From the NCBI GenBank assembly GCA_951217055.1, contig OX578282.1:19899106-19963105 (forward strand): DNA of 64,000 bases, in the 5' to 3' direction. This document shows positions 10,501 to 23,697 of the stretch, in pieces (within the stretch, counting starts at the first letter, position 1; every line of letters starts with the position of its first letter). A program made the position numbers and the translations under genes. This DNA is from Gerris lacustris. Its lineage: Eukaryota > Arthropoda > Insecta > Hemiptera > Gerridae. Below the pieces are notes generated by a model. It was not told the DNA's origin. It did no database searches and saw nothing but the letters and a program-made list of their open reading frames with translations.

Positions 10501-10540
10501 AGACCAGTAAAAAATCGGTCTTCAAAACGATCACAAGCTT

Positions 10541-10570
10541 CTGTTAGCTCCGGTTAGCCGGAGCTAACAG
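10541..10570. repeat. Perfect hairpin, 13-bp arms
   Basis: CTGTTAGCTCCGG, then TTAG, then CCGGAGCTAACAG. It sits where family A copies normally end in a weaker GTTACC/GGTAAG hairpin, so it is probably a variant of that terminal structure. Confidence 0.6.
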
Positions 10571-11937
10571 GACTGACCTTGATCACACTAAATATTAAGG
10601 TTTATAAATGGAAAAACTCGTATAATTAACATTATTATTTCAATTAATAAAATAATTAAAAGATAAAACTAGTCGATAATCTAAATAAATAAGGGTACAA
10701 TTTATATTGATAATACTAATTATCCTTCATCTTCATAATTATGACTATTAAATTTTGATTTTATTATTAGATTATTAAGGTTTAGTGGAAAATCAGTTGG
10801 TTAATCTTTTAATAATTTGATTTGTTTTAAAATTTAATCTTCTTAATTCGTTGAAAGAATGGCGTTATTTTTGAAGAAATTATTAATAATTTGTTGTACA
10901 AATTTAATTTTTAACTTTCAAGAGTCACGGCTTTATTTCTTTCGCTGTTCTCATAAAGAAATTAATTGGATTGTAATTTAATTGTTAAATCCTTTGCCTT
11001 GTTTATAAAACTTATTATAGTAATTAAAGGATTACAATAATCTGTATAGGAGACCCATTACCAGGATTTAACAAACATGCCCCCCCCCCCCCCCCCCCCC
11101 CGGTTCACAAACACCAAACACCTACTTTACATATGTACATAAATATAATTGTTATTTTGTTTATACATTTTTCTCGGATCCCATTATACGAAAAAATAGG
11201 TAATTTCCCTTTTTTCGCGTAGTTTTATAACGATAAAACTGTAAATAAAACCAATTTCTGTTTGGTGGAACACCAATTATGTACTGCTCGACCAATTTTA
11301 ATTAAAAATTGGCAGTTAGGTAGATCGTTACTCGGCATCCAACATAGCAAAAAATGTCAGTGTTAGCAGATGTTGATTCATGTCTCTGAAATAGCGATAA
11401 TACTCGTACAAGGTAGCGGGAAAATAATTAATAAATTACCTTGCTATCAAATGAAAGCGTGTATATTTAGAATATTATATGGGTTTTCACCTACTTAAAT
11501 AAATAACAAATATTTTAGTGTTTTTTAATGTATTATGTAATTGTATGACCTGAATGTTAAATAATAGTAATAGTAAACATATTTTTTTATAATTTTTGAC
11601 ACCCTATCTCTCCGATGGAAAGATTAGAACGATATTGACATGATAATATCGACTTATTGTAAGTATACTTGAATTATATGTAGCATAATAAGTATGCTTA
11701 TTATGCTTGAAGATCAAAGAATTTGTATTAAGATTTGCATTAAAGATAAATGTAAATTTATAGCTTGATTTGTTGTAATTGTTTTTTTTTTTGTTTTTTT
11801 TGTTTTTTTAAATTAAATTGACCTTCAAATAAGGGTCGAAACGTTTCAATTAATGAAATCACAGTTGTTTTTGTGTTAAATTAAACCTTATCAGCCATCT
11901 TACCTGCTATATTTATATTATTATAAGGTAACGGAAA
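10571..11937. other. AT-rich intergenic sequence with poly-C tract
   Basis: Poly-C occupies 11080-11101. A second copy of the TGACCTT...AAGGGTCGAAACG stem motif lies at 11819-11843. No gene is seen. Confidence 0.5.
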
Positions 11938-12085
11938 TGGATATTTTTTTGTCCGAATTCAGTCTCAGACATCAGGAAACATTTTTGGTCCCATGTCTGT
12001 CGGTGTGTCCAATATTTATATCTTAAAATCATGTTATCTGATTTTAATGCTATTTGGATGGTAGGTCATAATTACTTTATTGTTT
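11938..12085 (-). repeat. Family A fragment, inverted
   Basis: On the - strand it reads like the family A interior: GTAATTATGACCTACCATCC, 'AAATAGCATTAAAATCAGAT' and, later, 'CCTGATGTCTGAGAC'. It is partial and diverged. Confidence 0.5.
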
Positions 12086-13086
12086 GTCCCTATTAATTTT
12101 CAACTTTCTTTTCTTGAATGGTTATTTATTAAAATAATACTCGAAATCGAAGTGGTCAACTATACTTCATTGGTAGTAGGAACTGACTAATTAAAAACTT
12201 GATTTTTGGTCAATTAACTAATTTTGTACTCAGGATCATGAAAATCACATTGTCCGCCATAGTTGGCGGGACAAGGCCGCTCTTTACTATTTTTTTAGTT
12301 TTTTTTTTAAATTTCTATTGCCACGCTATGTCCCGCAGACGAATTAAGCCGACCACCACTAAATTCTAACTTGATGTTAGTCAGATACATTTTGGCACGC
12401 TATCTCTTGGACTATTAAGAACAGAAGATGTGTTAATCCATAAGCAAGTTTAATATATTATTAATATTACTCTACTCACTCAGTTCGTAAGAAAACGGTA
12501 CTAATGATGAAAAGAATATAATATACACCAACCTGAAACAATAAATGGGAAAAAATCATAAGTACAAAAGCAAGAGTTAACTTTTTTATAAATTAATATC
12601 TACCCTATTAAACTTGTATAATAATTAAGAAATTGAAAACCTTAAAAAAAAAAAAAAAAAATCTCAGATAATAAGAATATAGAACAGTTCTTAACCCAGA
12701 TTACAGTCGCTGTCTATAATTTGATTCCAGGGATAGCACCTTAGGATTATCGGATTATCATGGACATTAATATTATATTTAAGCCTGTTATAGATAAAAT
12801 GGAAACCCTTTTCAAAACTTAGATAATTTGCTGGTCATCCTTGAAAATAAGGATGATGGGATCCAACAAAATAACTAAATTATTTAAAAGTAAGTTATAA
12901 AAGTCATGTAAGTTAAAATACAATATAAACAAATGGCTCGACCAATACAAATTAGTTACTTTATATTCACTATTGATTTAAAAGTCTACTTCAGAAACTG
13001 GCTGATCCATGGTAATGGCCCAACCCAATAAACTGCTTAATATAGGGTGTCCTTGGGTCCGATTATTGGCCGATATTATCCAGGTA
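12086..13086. other. AT-rich intergenic sequence
   Basis: There is a poly-A run near 12643-12661. No gene, TIR or RNA structure is recognised. Confidence 0.45.
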
Positions 13087-13318
13087 GTTTCTGTACGAAG
13101 TACGAAAAGAAACATTATACAACGGCTCTGTCTGTCTGTTTGTCCGTTGGCATGTTTCAATTCATAGACTACTATAGGAACTGGATTTTTTGCACTAAAT
13201 ATTTTCAAGATGGCGGGAGACTAAAAAAAAGGTTTTAGTCACCATGACATGTTATACATCAATTCAAAGGTCTTGAAGTGTGGAAAAAGTGTCACGTGTA
13301 GCACGGCTTATTTGTTTT
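13087..13318 (+). repeat. Repeat family B copy, internally deleted
   Basis: It begins GTTTCTGTACGAAGTACGAA and ends in CTTATTTGTTTTC, parallel to the longer copies at 22278-22656 (+) and 35624-36041 (-). It shares TTTAGTCACCATGACATG and TTATACATCAAT. The interior is shorter than in the other two copies. Chance frames on both strands are not genes. Confidence 0.65.
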
Positions 13319-13493
13319 CTTATACATTCATTTAATTTAGAAACAAAGGTAATGGATGTTCTTTAGCAACGACAACACTGACCCCAAAGATATCACAATT
13401 GTCCATCTACGTCTTAGAAGACGTACATACCTAAACGTATAGATACCTAAATCTATTTCCCCTTACTTGCGCATTAAGTGAAAAAATTGGCTG

Positions 13494-13913
13494 CCAATTA
13501 GTATGGCACATAACTTTCTCACGTCCTATTTCGTATAATTTAATGATGTTATGCTTTTTTTTAACCAATTATTGTCAAATTTAAGCGCAGAAAGTTAAAA
13601 TTAATCTGGGGCTACTTTCGAAAAACCATCCAAATTTCATAACAAATAGATAAATAACTTTGAAGATATAGGTATAAATAAATGTATGTTTGTGCAAAAA
13701 GAATGTGGAAGAGAAACAAACGGTGCAGAAGGTTGAAACTTATATGGGACCAACAATGGTATAATTATGACCTACCATCAAAATTTCATTAAAATCGAAG
13801 GAGTAGTTTTCCAAAAATGCTCTCTGATGCCTGAAATTAATTTCAGTCTTGGAATTTTTGAAATCGGTGACATAAAAAAAATAGTTACCTTCGGTAAGCT
13901 CGGAAGCAAAAGA
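13494..13913 (+). repeat. Repeat family A copy, near full length
   Basis: It runs from the 'TATGGCACATAACTTTCTCA' opening through CCATCCAAATTTCATAAC, TTGAAGATATAGGT, AATTATGACCTACCATC and 'TTGGAATTTTTGAAATCGG' to the terminal hairpin region TTACCTTCGGTAAGCTCGG. It is noncoding. Confidence 0.7.
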
Positions 13914-13984
13914 GAAAAATAAATTAGTAGTGCATGAAGTCTCACGTAAAAAGGGTTTCGTTGGTGTTGTAAACATGAAATTAG

Positions 13985-14670
13985 TAGTGGGGGGGGGGGG
14001 GGGGGGGGGTGTGTGCAAATGTTTTTTGACAAAATGGCGTAGAAAATTAAACGCTTTCCACAAGTGATATATATATTTGTACTCTACTCTTCAATACCTT
14101 TCACTTGATACCCCACTCAAAATTTAGAAAAAATATTTTTTCCCCATGACAGCAATTAGCCACCATCTTGGATTCCCAGTTAATCCGACCAAGTTGCTAT
14201 TCTTATTTTTTCTTTGGCCCATCAGACCGCACATTTTGCATATTTTTCTATATTTTTAGTAACAGCGGAAATACGATTTTAGGGGGGGGGGGGCACGCTA
14301 AATTTCGATGTTTTTTGACACAATAGCGCCGAAAATTGAACACTTTCCCTAAGTGATATATATATTTGTAATCTACTCTTCAATACCTTTCATTTGATAC
14401 CCCACACAAAATTTTAAAAAAATATTTTTTTCGCATGACGTGAGTTATCCGCCATTTTGGATTTGAACAGCTGATAATTTTGAGTTCGCTATATTTTTCC
14501 TGTGTGCGCATCAAAACGATCTTTAATATTGGAAAGTTTCACGTTTCTATCTCTTTTTATTCAAAAGTTATTGGAACCGTACAGAGTGACAGAGAGACAG
14601 ACAGACAGACACATGAACGAAACTATAAGGGTTTCTTTTTTTTGGTTTTACCAACCAAACCCTAAAAAGT
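13985..14670 (+). repeat. Poly-G tracts with a diverged ~150-bp direct repeat
   Basis: Poly-G at 13989-14009 and again at 14282-14293 each precedes a repeat unit (about 14016-14175 and 14312-14465). Both units share AAGTGATATATATATTTGTA, CTACTCTTCAATACCTTTCA and 'TTGATACCCCAC', with 'CCATCTTGGATT' or 'CCATTTTGGATT' at the end. A GACAGACAGACAGACACA run follows (about 14595), as in other repeat tails. It is noncoding. Confidence 0.6.
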
Positions 14671-15840
14671 AACGTGTTCACACTTTTCTCAACAGTAAAT
14701 TGGACGGATAACTGTGTAAAATTGAATACATTTCATATTGAAAGACAGGTCACATCAAATATTTATGCAGCAAAAATTAACTTGGACGGCATATTATGAA
14801 GAAAACTAAATAAATATATAGCTTTTAGCCCGCCTTTCAATGTCGATTTTAAAAGAATTTTTTTTTTCTGTGATTTTATGAGAAAAAGATATCATAAAAT
14901 TCAATCACAACTAATAAAAAACCAAACTATTGCTGTAAGTTTATACATTATTCCCTCTGAGATACATATATTTAAAAAGTGTAAAAGATTGAATGTATAT
15001 AGTAGGTTTATAAATATAAAAAAGCGTTTATATACGTACAGAAACTCTTTCATATTTGAAAAGATCTTATAAATAATATATGGATAAAAATGCTTCGCCC
15101 CTTTTTACATGCAATTTTTATACGAAGGGATAGGTAAAAAAAGAAAAATAAATAAATAAATAACAAAACTTAGAAAATAAATTATACAGAATAAAAAAAA
15201 GGCCCTATTCAATTCAAACGTTAGGACATTAATTTATAACTATGGAAAAAAAATATAAAGACGATTCCTTTTTAGTATCGGAACAAAACAGTTACATTTC
15301 TGACATGAATTATATTGTAATAAAATGTACATAAGTTATGTGGGATTGCACATTATAATAGAAATAGTGAAGTAAAAGCTTATCTTCAGAATACATACAT
15401 ATCTATAATATATACCCACTACTTGCACTTGTCCTTTTTTTATGTATCTGTGTATTTTGGTATGTACATAATAAGCAAAACCACATATTTTATACAAAAT
15501 ACCAAAAGAAGAAAAGTTTCTTCAAATAACCTTGAATTATAAAGGAATCTTTTTTTAGAATGTTTTTGCTCTTTGTTATGAAAATACTGTTTGAAATGAA
15601 GAAAAGAAAAGAATATTCCAAACCCAGAATTAATAAAGTTTAGAAATAGTAGAGACTAACTAAATAATAGTTATATAGTTTAGCGATATAACTCTATATT
15701 AGTAATATACTTTAGTACTACTATAGACAATATAATTATAGTTAAAAGACTACATATTTAGTAACATTCCAGTCAAACAACTAAAATAGTAATATAGTTT
15801 AGTACTACTAAATACAATATACTTAGTTAATGGACTATAT
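14671..15840. other. AT-rich intergenic sequence
   Basis: No gene is seen. Tract-like repeats of TATAGTTTAGTA wording occur about 15670-15840 on both sides of the TIR element insertion. Confidence 0.45.
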
Positions 15841-16791
15841 GGGTGATTCTAATTTAAAGTGCAATTTTCATGTCCTAGATGAATAACTGGAGCGTTTTTC
15901 ACATAATTGACAGGATTTTTCTTCATGGTAACTCAGTTAAGCTTAAAGAACTACAACCAAGCAAAAAAATAATGCGCCGCTTAATTTTAACCGCTACAAA
16001 TATTTTCAAAAGGCGATTTTGTAACAACCGTGGCTGTCCTAAAGTCAGTTTTTCTTATTCACTTCACTCTAGCTCGTACATTAATCATGTTATTCAAAAA
16101 CTTATTGGATAATTTTGAAGTGGGGTCCTACCAGAATTAAAATATGTGTTAGTTATTAAAAATAATAAATTATTACTAAACGGAATTTCAAGTTAAAGTT
16201 TGTCCTTTAAATTACCATGGCATTATATAAATGTGTCCCTACTCTGGTTGTGGCAGGGAGATTTTAGGTATGGCGACGGATTTTCGCAATGCCGCAACAC
16301 TGGTTTTCTTGTAACGGTTGATAGGGGATGACCTGAACCCTTTAGTTGAGAGCTAGCGCAAACTCCGATTGTTCTTCCAGTTGCGAACTCTTTTAAACGT
16401 AATTACCGTGCATGTTATTTAAGTCTATTTTCAAAGACTTTTTAGGTTAAGTTATAGTTCATTGTTTAGGCTTTTAAGAGTGCTATTTAATGGTGTATTA
16501 AAATTGGGTTTTTATTTTAAACTACTGACCAAAATATCTTCTTAAAGTGTGAAATGTAACAACCGTGCACGAAAAAGTGTAATTCACGTGCCTTAATTAC
16601 CATGCTTTAAATAAACTTAATTACCGCCCAAAAATGTGTAAAGTAATTTCCCATCTGTCCCGCATGGTGCAATATATCTGACATTAGTCCGAGAACATTC
16701 CATAATTTTTCCTGAATTTTTTTAAAAGTCAACATTTTCAGTCTAAGTCCAATTTTAGCTTCCAAAATAGCACTTTAAATTAGAATCACCC
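15841..16791. mobile_element. 951-bp TIR element (MITE-like DNA transposon)
   Basis: The left end GGGTGATTCTAATTTAAAGT (continuing GCAATTTT) at 15841 is matched in inverted orientation by the right end ...ACTTTAAATTAGAATCACCC at 16791. The TIRs are about 27 bp with one mismatch. The flanks read TATAT on both sides, so the target duplication could be TA or ATAT and cannot be resolved. The interior has no transposase; the 77-codon frame at 15879-16112 is not recognisable. It repeats GTAACAACCGTG and TTAATTACC wording internally. It is a non-autonomous element of unknown superfamily. Confidence 0.75.
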
Positions 16792-16869
16792 ATATATAAA
16801 TAAAGATACATTTCAGTCATAAAACTATAATAGTTAAAATATAGTTTAGTACTAATCTAGGCTGTGTAT

Positions 16870-17504
16870 ACTAAAAGCAGGCCTTACACAATAAATCGGC
16901 TTGATCAAAACCAGGTGACAGCATGGCAAGCGCCCCTTGGTGCATCCTTTGATAGTCTAGGAACCCGTTTGACGCTTGAGTCAAGCCTTGACAGTGATTG
17001 ATGGAAAGTTTGAATGACTCAAGCGGCTGGATGGAGCGCTTGATAGTCTAGAGCAATTTTGATCAAGCATTCCGTCAGTCACCTGCTCGACACCAGCGAT
17101 GGAGGACCATCCGCTCGTTTCCGAAGGTTCGGACATCGTAGATAATAATGCCGATCGAGAATTAATTAGCCTCCCATTGATTCATATCATGATTGTCTGG
17201 AGTTGTGGAAAGTTCCACTCCTTCGACCAACGTCTTTTCCTCTGGGTCTTTTATTTCCGCTTGAGAGCAACAACTGTAAAAATGAGAAACACCAAATCCT
17301 GATTTAAATCCATGGTATCTACACAATACTGATTCACTTCAGTCCAGGAGGTGCAGTTCACTAGTCGAAAACTCCGCTGCAAATAAGTGTTGATGAAAGG
17401 ATTGATAGAATGCTTGATGCGCCCCAAGGCTGCTTGAAGCACTGTCAATCAGCTTGACGCGCTGTTTTGATCAAGCGGATTGATAATGTAGGACCTGCTT
17501 TAGT
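16870..17504. mobile_element. ~635-bp TIR element with imperfect inverted ends
   Basis: The left end ACTAAAAGCAGGCCTTACA...CGGCTTGATCAAAAC and the right end in reverse complement ACTAAAGCAGGTCCTACA...CCGCTTGATCAAAAC form an imperfect TIR of about 40 bp. Subterminal TTGATAGTCTAG repeats (about 16950 and 17043) and several CAAGC/GCTTG words recur, typical of transposase-binding repeats. There is no transposase; the 67- and 65-codon frames inside are not recognised. Target duplication is unclear. Confidence 0.6.
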
Positions 17505-20500
17505 TGCATAGTATATTTTATTAGATATAGAACCCTCAATGGAGAACTTTCTGAAATATTAAAACCAATAAATTGTATCTCTGCGAAAAATAAATTTGAT
17601 TTTTAAAGCAGGTCTCAATCATTATAAGGCCAACATCAGTGCCCATTTCGGAATAAATAGACATACATTATTAAATTAATTAATGAAAGGTAAGTCATCT
17701 TTATGTCGGAGATCAAACGTAAGTCCACTATTTATTTCGCAATCGGCACTGATAATGGTCTTGTAAATGCTGAAAGCTGCTTTGTTAAGAAGTATTATTT
17801 TACGTAAGAGAGACACTCCATTACTACAATCTTTATAGCATAGTTCACAAGTTAAAACCTTTTTAGATAAGTTATAGGACTGAAATATCAGTTAGTCTAC
17901 AATTCTACGTAGAAGAGTCAGCCATTATATTGTTATATATTGCGTGGTGTCTATGAGAAGTTATAGGAACTATATACAGTTACATTTCTAGTCTGAAAAG
18001 TTAGACAATTAGACTTTATAGTTCTAGGGGTAGACGGAATAATAATAAGTACTGATTAAACCGAGGTTGAAGTGCTGAAGTTTATTTTTACACAACCTAA
18101 AAAATTGGTTAAATTGACCAATAATAAGTGGTAATCAAATATAATGCTAATATTAGTACACAGTTAAATAACAAAACACTAATTTAATTAAAAATAATCT
18201 ATAATAGTATAGCCACAATATTAATCAAAATAACAATCGATCGTTTCTAATAATAATTTTACATAGACTTAGTAAAATAAACTGATGTAATAAGTACCAG
18301 AAGACAGTGTGGGTGGGTGACTGTTGCAAAGGTATTAGTGTGAAAATGCTCAGAGGATACACAAATAGATTATATAGTAAACGATTATACTGGTTCTAGT
18401 CTATATACCTGCACAAGGCTACACTTACATAACATGTGGTTATTCAATAAGAATATACAAAAAAATTCCAATATCTCTAATCGATTTTTTCATGACTTTA
18501 TCGAAACCAATGAGGGCACAGAAAGAAAAAAAGGACAGAATGGAAGACAGATGCCATTAGAAAAAATAAATAAATATAAAAAAGGAGTTATACCAAGAAA
18601 AACATTTTCGGGAATAAATATGGCGGTTTTTTTTCTAAAAAAAAGAGGGAAGACGGAGATTGCATAGCCGGTAAGAAGGGTTGTAGGGGATAAAATAGTG
18701 GATATTTTCTTCTAAAAAAAAACTCCTAGGTCATGGAGAGTTTAGATCTTGGAGCTGTAGCGTAACGGGGCTAGGGTGAAAAAAAAAATTGAGAAAACAC
18801 GAAAGAATTATAGCATAAAAGAATTAGCTATTTTCAGTATCCTCTCCTAAGCTACTTGCTTGCCAACTTAAAAAGTTTACTTTTTGCTAACATTACGTGT
18901 AAACTATCAATAACTTTAAAGTAATAGAGCAAGGAAAATAGATAGTGTTGAGTATTTATTCCGCATAACATCTTACCATACGCCTAATAGAACTAACAAA
19001 TAATTACATATATTTATCCTGTATGCCACGCTTGTGGAAGGGCCAGTACCTCCTAACTTAATTTGGAGTACAATTTACAGTGTCCCCCAAGATTACCCTG
19101 ATTAGGATTGATATTTCTATCACTAAGTATTTTTGTATTTTAGACTACTTTGTTGATAGCAATTTACTGATTTCGCCACTTACTATACTGATTGCTTTAG
19201 GCTACATTAGATATACTCCTGTAACAATTTTGTGAACACTGTTGACCCCTAAACAAATAAACATGTTATTTAATTTTGTAATCAGAGTAATCTTATACAA
19301 AACGGATGCTATTCGTCATCCATCGATAAAATAATAATGTTACGACAAAAAAAAGAGTATAAGAGATAAGTCACATATCAAATAATTTACAATCTCACAG
19401 CAGCGTAAAGTAAATAATTTAAAAATTTAAATATCACAAATAATTTACTATAATTTACACACCGTTAAGGCAAATTTTTCATAAAATTGACGTCATCTTG
19501 ATTCAAGATAAAAATAAATAATATACTATCTCAGAGCTGCGTAAAGTAAACATGAGTGGAGAGACAAGGTACCAATGAACAGCAAGAGAAAAGAGCCACT
19601 TAACAGTCAACAGGCTTCTATTGACTGAAACAATGATACCAAGGTAAAATTGTGAGTGACGATAACCTGTTGTAGCAGAATGGGGTGAATTATTGAAGTT
19701 ATGGGGGAAAGCAAGACTTGCTGGAACTTCATTTAACCTGAAAACTTTTACTACACACAGGAGAGCCTATTGTGAAGAATTTAGATAAATATTTTAACGT
19801 AAGTCTTTACAGTTTTAATAACAGCAACACGCTTGGTTTTAATAGTTTAGTTTTAATAAACCCCAGTTAAACAAGTAGATACAGAGAAAGAAATAAAGTA
19901 AATTATAAATAAAGAAAAACCATATCATTTTTCATTCCTGAACATCATTTCAATTATTCAATCCGGCCTTATCATTCCTGTGTACCTGTCATGTACTGTA
20001 CACCTGGGAAAATCAAAAACTAGATTGCGGTAAAAATATCCTTCGAGAGGATTTAAGTGGAACATGACCGCCCGTGAAGCCAAGTGTGAAAGATCCCATT
20101 TAAAGTCATTAATTTAAGTTGGACTGTGGTATGATCATCCTGTAACCGTCGCAAGATTGTGAAACTGGGGGAATAATGTCCAAGTAAAAAAAAGGGTGAA
20201 CAGAGCCCAAACTGATATCTAAACTTAAGAAGACAATAATTAGGAAAGGGCATCTCTTTAGGATGAAACCATTTAGCTTATTCGGTAAACATAAAATTAA
20301 TTAATAAGTAGGGACTTTTGCAAAAAGTAAAGTATTGGATTAAAAAACTCTATTGCTAAATAATCTCGCTTTATTTATTTTTGATGGCTAGACCCAAAAA
20401 ATTAGACCTACCCAATAAAAAAAAGAAAAAAAATTAAAAATAATATAGGCCGTAGCGAAGCATAAATCTAGCTACCTATATATATGTGATTTTTTTATTG

Positions 20501-20887
20501 ATACAAAATTATTAATATTAAAGCTTTCAAAAAAAAAATTAATCCTATCCTTGTTTTTTTTAAGCCCATTTTATATTCTTAAAAAAAAGAAAAAAAGCTT
20601 TACTACACATTTAACTGGAGGTAGAATTTTTGTATTTTTACACGTTAATCTCATGTGAAGCAATAATTGTTTAATGAAACGGAAACGTCATTTTTTTAGG
20701 GAAGATTTTTCCACCGGGATACCAATGTATCCGATTATAATAAATAACTGGGGAGCAGAAAGAGTGAGGTTGGAGCCACGTTTTCCCAAATTATTTAAAT
20801 CTAAAAAAACAGCGTGAAAGGCAATCGTTCAATATTAAATTATTTAAATCGGATTTCATTCCCGTTTTTCGCTAAATAAAATACTTT

Positions 20888-20891
<4 letters not shown>
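17505..20891. other. Long AT-rich interval without recognised genes
   Basis: Short chance frames only. A short phrase at about 20190-20255 (AGCCCAAACTGATATCTAAA...GGATGAAACC) is homologous to 36058-36115, a possible 5S-derived relic. Near 19395 and 19535 there is a degenerate direct repeat around GCGTAAAGTAAA. Confidence 0.45.

Positions 20892-20973
<82 letters not shown>
20892..20973. repeat. (TA)n microsatellite
   Basis: About 41 uninterrupted AT dinucleotides. Confidence 0.95.
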
Positions 20974-20975
<2 letters not shown>

Positions 20976-21327
20976 TGCCTTTGAGACCCCATGTATTATC
21001 TTATATTTAAAATTAATTATAATTTTTATAATTATGGGAGGATTATTTATTAAAATGTTAAATTAAATTTGAACACAATGTATTAATTAAATGTTAAAAA
21101 GTAAATATACTTTTTTTTTTAGAACACATAATTATATAATAACACATTATATCCATATCATCGGTTTTTATAAAATAAAGGTTAAAAAGATGTTGGTTGC
21201 ACACAAAATATTTTAATATATTGAATATGAATAATTAAATTTTAATTAACGAAAAAATATAAATCGGTACAACAAACCTTGAACGAAACTCATACAGTGA
21301 AAATGAATTAAATCCAATAATATTTTT

Positions 21328-22112
21328 ACTTTTCCTCACTACTAATAGTAGGAAAAGTATTGTTTTCACCAGAATTGTTTTTTCGAGATTTCAACGGAAT
21401 TATCTGTTTTAGGTGTTTTTAAGACCTCCTGAGTGGTTTTCAGCATGACGTATGTATGTGTGTTATCATCGTAGCGCCCAAGGTATTTAACCTAGAGAGT
21501 TGAAACTTGGCAGAAAAATCAGTCATAACCTGTAGTTGTGCCGCCCGGAAAATCAACTTTTTCCGCCCATCTTGAACCCAGTTTGCTGAGTCAGCAAAAA
21601 ATAAAAAAAAATCGTAATAAATCGATTATGGTCTTGATCGAGTTGAAATTTGGCACGAATGTACCTCTCTGTATGACAAACAAGCCCACCGAATTTCATT
21701 TTGATATTGGCCGCTATTTTAAAAGTTATCAATTTTTAAATTTTTAAACATTGACGGTTAATAATACCGAAAGTATAAATAGGTTTTTGACATATATAGC
21801 ATATCTATGGAACCGGAAAAAAATTAAGGAACCAATATAAAAAAAACCGATAAAGTTTTATTAATTAGTTTAAAAGTTATAAGCGAATATAATTATTTTT
21901 ATTAATATGATAATTTTGATGACGTCAAAGTTTGTTTACATCTGTCAAATTGCCGCCAAACTTCAAATAATTAAATAAAATATAGCTATTAAAAATAAGG
22001 TTATTTTTGAAGAATGATAATAAATCAGTTATATATCTGCTTCGCAGCAGGAGAGGCCACTTTAGTGGCCTCTGAAGTGAGGAAAAGTTCCGAGGTACCC
22101 GGTACCCGATTT
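21328..22112 (+). repeat. Repeat family C, long copy with terminal inverted words
   Basis: ACTTTTCCTCACT (21328-21340) at one end and AGTGAGGAAAAGT (22076-22088) at the other form 13-bp inverted ends. The left end itself folds (ACTTTTCCT...AGGAAAAGT). The right end carries hairpins CTGCTTCGCAGCAG and GAGGCCACTTTAGTGGCCTC, then GAGGTACCCGGTACCCGA and a T run. A shorter relative lies inverted at 27772-28032. The 69- and 113-codon frames are incidental. Confidence 0.65.
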
Positions 22113-22277
22113 TTTTTTTCTTCTTTTCAATCATATTTTAAAAGTGTTCTGCAGGTGATTGTTGACATACTTCGTTTTCTTAGTGGTATTTACTTACTTA
22201 GTTTTAAAATCAATGCAGAGTACATTGTAGTCCGATATAATTACTTCAATGAAACCTACGTTTCAGGCTGGCTTTGT

Positions 22278-22656
22278 GGTTTCTGTACGAACTACGAAAA
22301 GAAACCTTATATAACGGCTCTGCCTGTCTGTCCGTTGGCATGCTTCAATTCATAAACTACTATAGCTAGGAACATGAAATTCGGCTCACAGGTGCTTCTC
22401 GTCATTTGTGACAACTGTACTCTTTTTGGATGAGTTTTCACACTTAATATTTCCAAGATGGCGGCCAATATGGCGGGCGATTAAAAAACGTTTTTAGTCA
22501 CCATGACATGTTATACATCAATTTAAAGGTTTTGAAATGTAGAAAAAGAATAAGCAATTATTACAATTTTACACTAAATAATTTTAACTTAATGCGTACA
22601 GAAACCGACGATTGTCGCCTCACGTACTTACGTGAAGCGCGCCTTACTTGTTTTTA
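22278..22656 (+). repeat. Repeat family B, full copy
   Basis: GGTTTCTGTACG at 22278-22289 and its exact inverse CGTACAGAAACC at 22595-22606 bound a 329-bp body. The conserved sequence continues to about 22656 through a TCACGTACTTACGTGA hairpin and ends in T-rich sequence. The interior contains AAGATGGCGGCCAATATGGC. It is noncoding. Copies are at 13087-13318 and, inverted, 35624-36041. Confidence 0.7.
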
Positions 22657-23697
22657 TTTAACTACTGTGTTTTCATCGATGTATACCACTTTTCATTATT
22701 ATTTGAAATATTTTTTATAAACCGGACTTTCATTAGAGCGGATAATTATTAACCCTTAATAGTCCGATATAATTAAACAGAAACACACTATTATTTTATA
22801 TTATAAATAATATTAAACTAATTCTCCTAAATAGTTAAAAAAAAATATTAATCTTTGTTGAATTAAAAATTAATCTTTAAATAATATCTAGCATCGCTGC
22901 AGAGGTATATCTTGATGGGTTTATGAACTTTCGTCAAGAAACATTAAAAAAAAATTCCCTTAGCTAGAAATATAGATTCTAAAGTTTCCATAATACCCTC
23001 GTGGATTAAATACAATTTGCAAAAAACCCTAATTAGTAATTGATCTTAACTACGCTGGAGAAACATTTTTAAATATTAATTTATCTGGGAAAATCAGACT
23101 TTTTAGTCTTCTGTATCCTCCCCCCTCCATCGGTCTTATCGTATCTCTAGGTTAAAAAAGGAATAATCTTTTAATAATAAATGTTTCGATCCTAGAGAGA
23201 AGCCCTTATTTAAATATTAAGTTCCTAGCTTCAGAAGATCAGTCTGGGCAGAAAGGGAATTTATTCTTGAATTAATTTGCCCCAAGCGTTTTAAAGAAGT
23301 AGGTATAATTATTAATTTAGAGAGAGCACAAGTCATATAAAGCCACCTTCTTCAAAATCAAAATGGCCGAATGTAAAACCCTTTAAACAAAGTTGATTGT
23401 CATAAGAGGAAGCTAAATTAAAAATTTGATTTGAAAACATTTGAATTTGTTCTAGTGAATTGATTAAGATCTTGTCATGGTAGATTCCGCACATAAATGG
23501 CAGCCATATTGAATCAAGAAGGCCGATGGTAAAACTATTTTTTAGCGAGCACCCAAGGACTAAGAGAAACCTATGTACAAAATGTCATTGTCAAAGATTC
23601 AGCGGTTTATAAACTTGCGTCAAGAAACATCCAAATCATCTTACCACAACAGTAGTTTTAAATTGTAAATATTAAGTTTGTGTTATTTTATGATTTT
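22657..23697. other. AT-rich intergenic sequence
   Basis: No gene recognised. It contains scattered repeat words such as 'AGCCCTTATTTAAATATTAA' and 'GCCATATTGAATCAAG'. Confidence 0.45.

Noticed and set aside
13740..14063. Pro-rich 107-codon and 84-codon frames
   Set aside because: The proline run is the translated poly-G tract read on the other strand, inside repeat family A and its neighbour.
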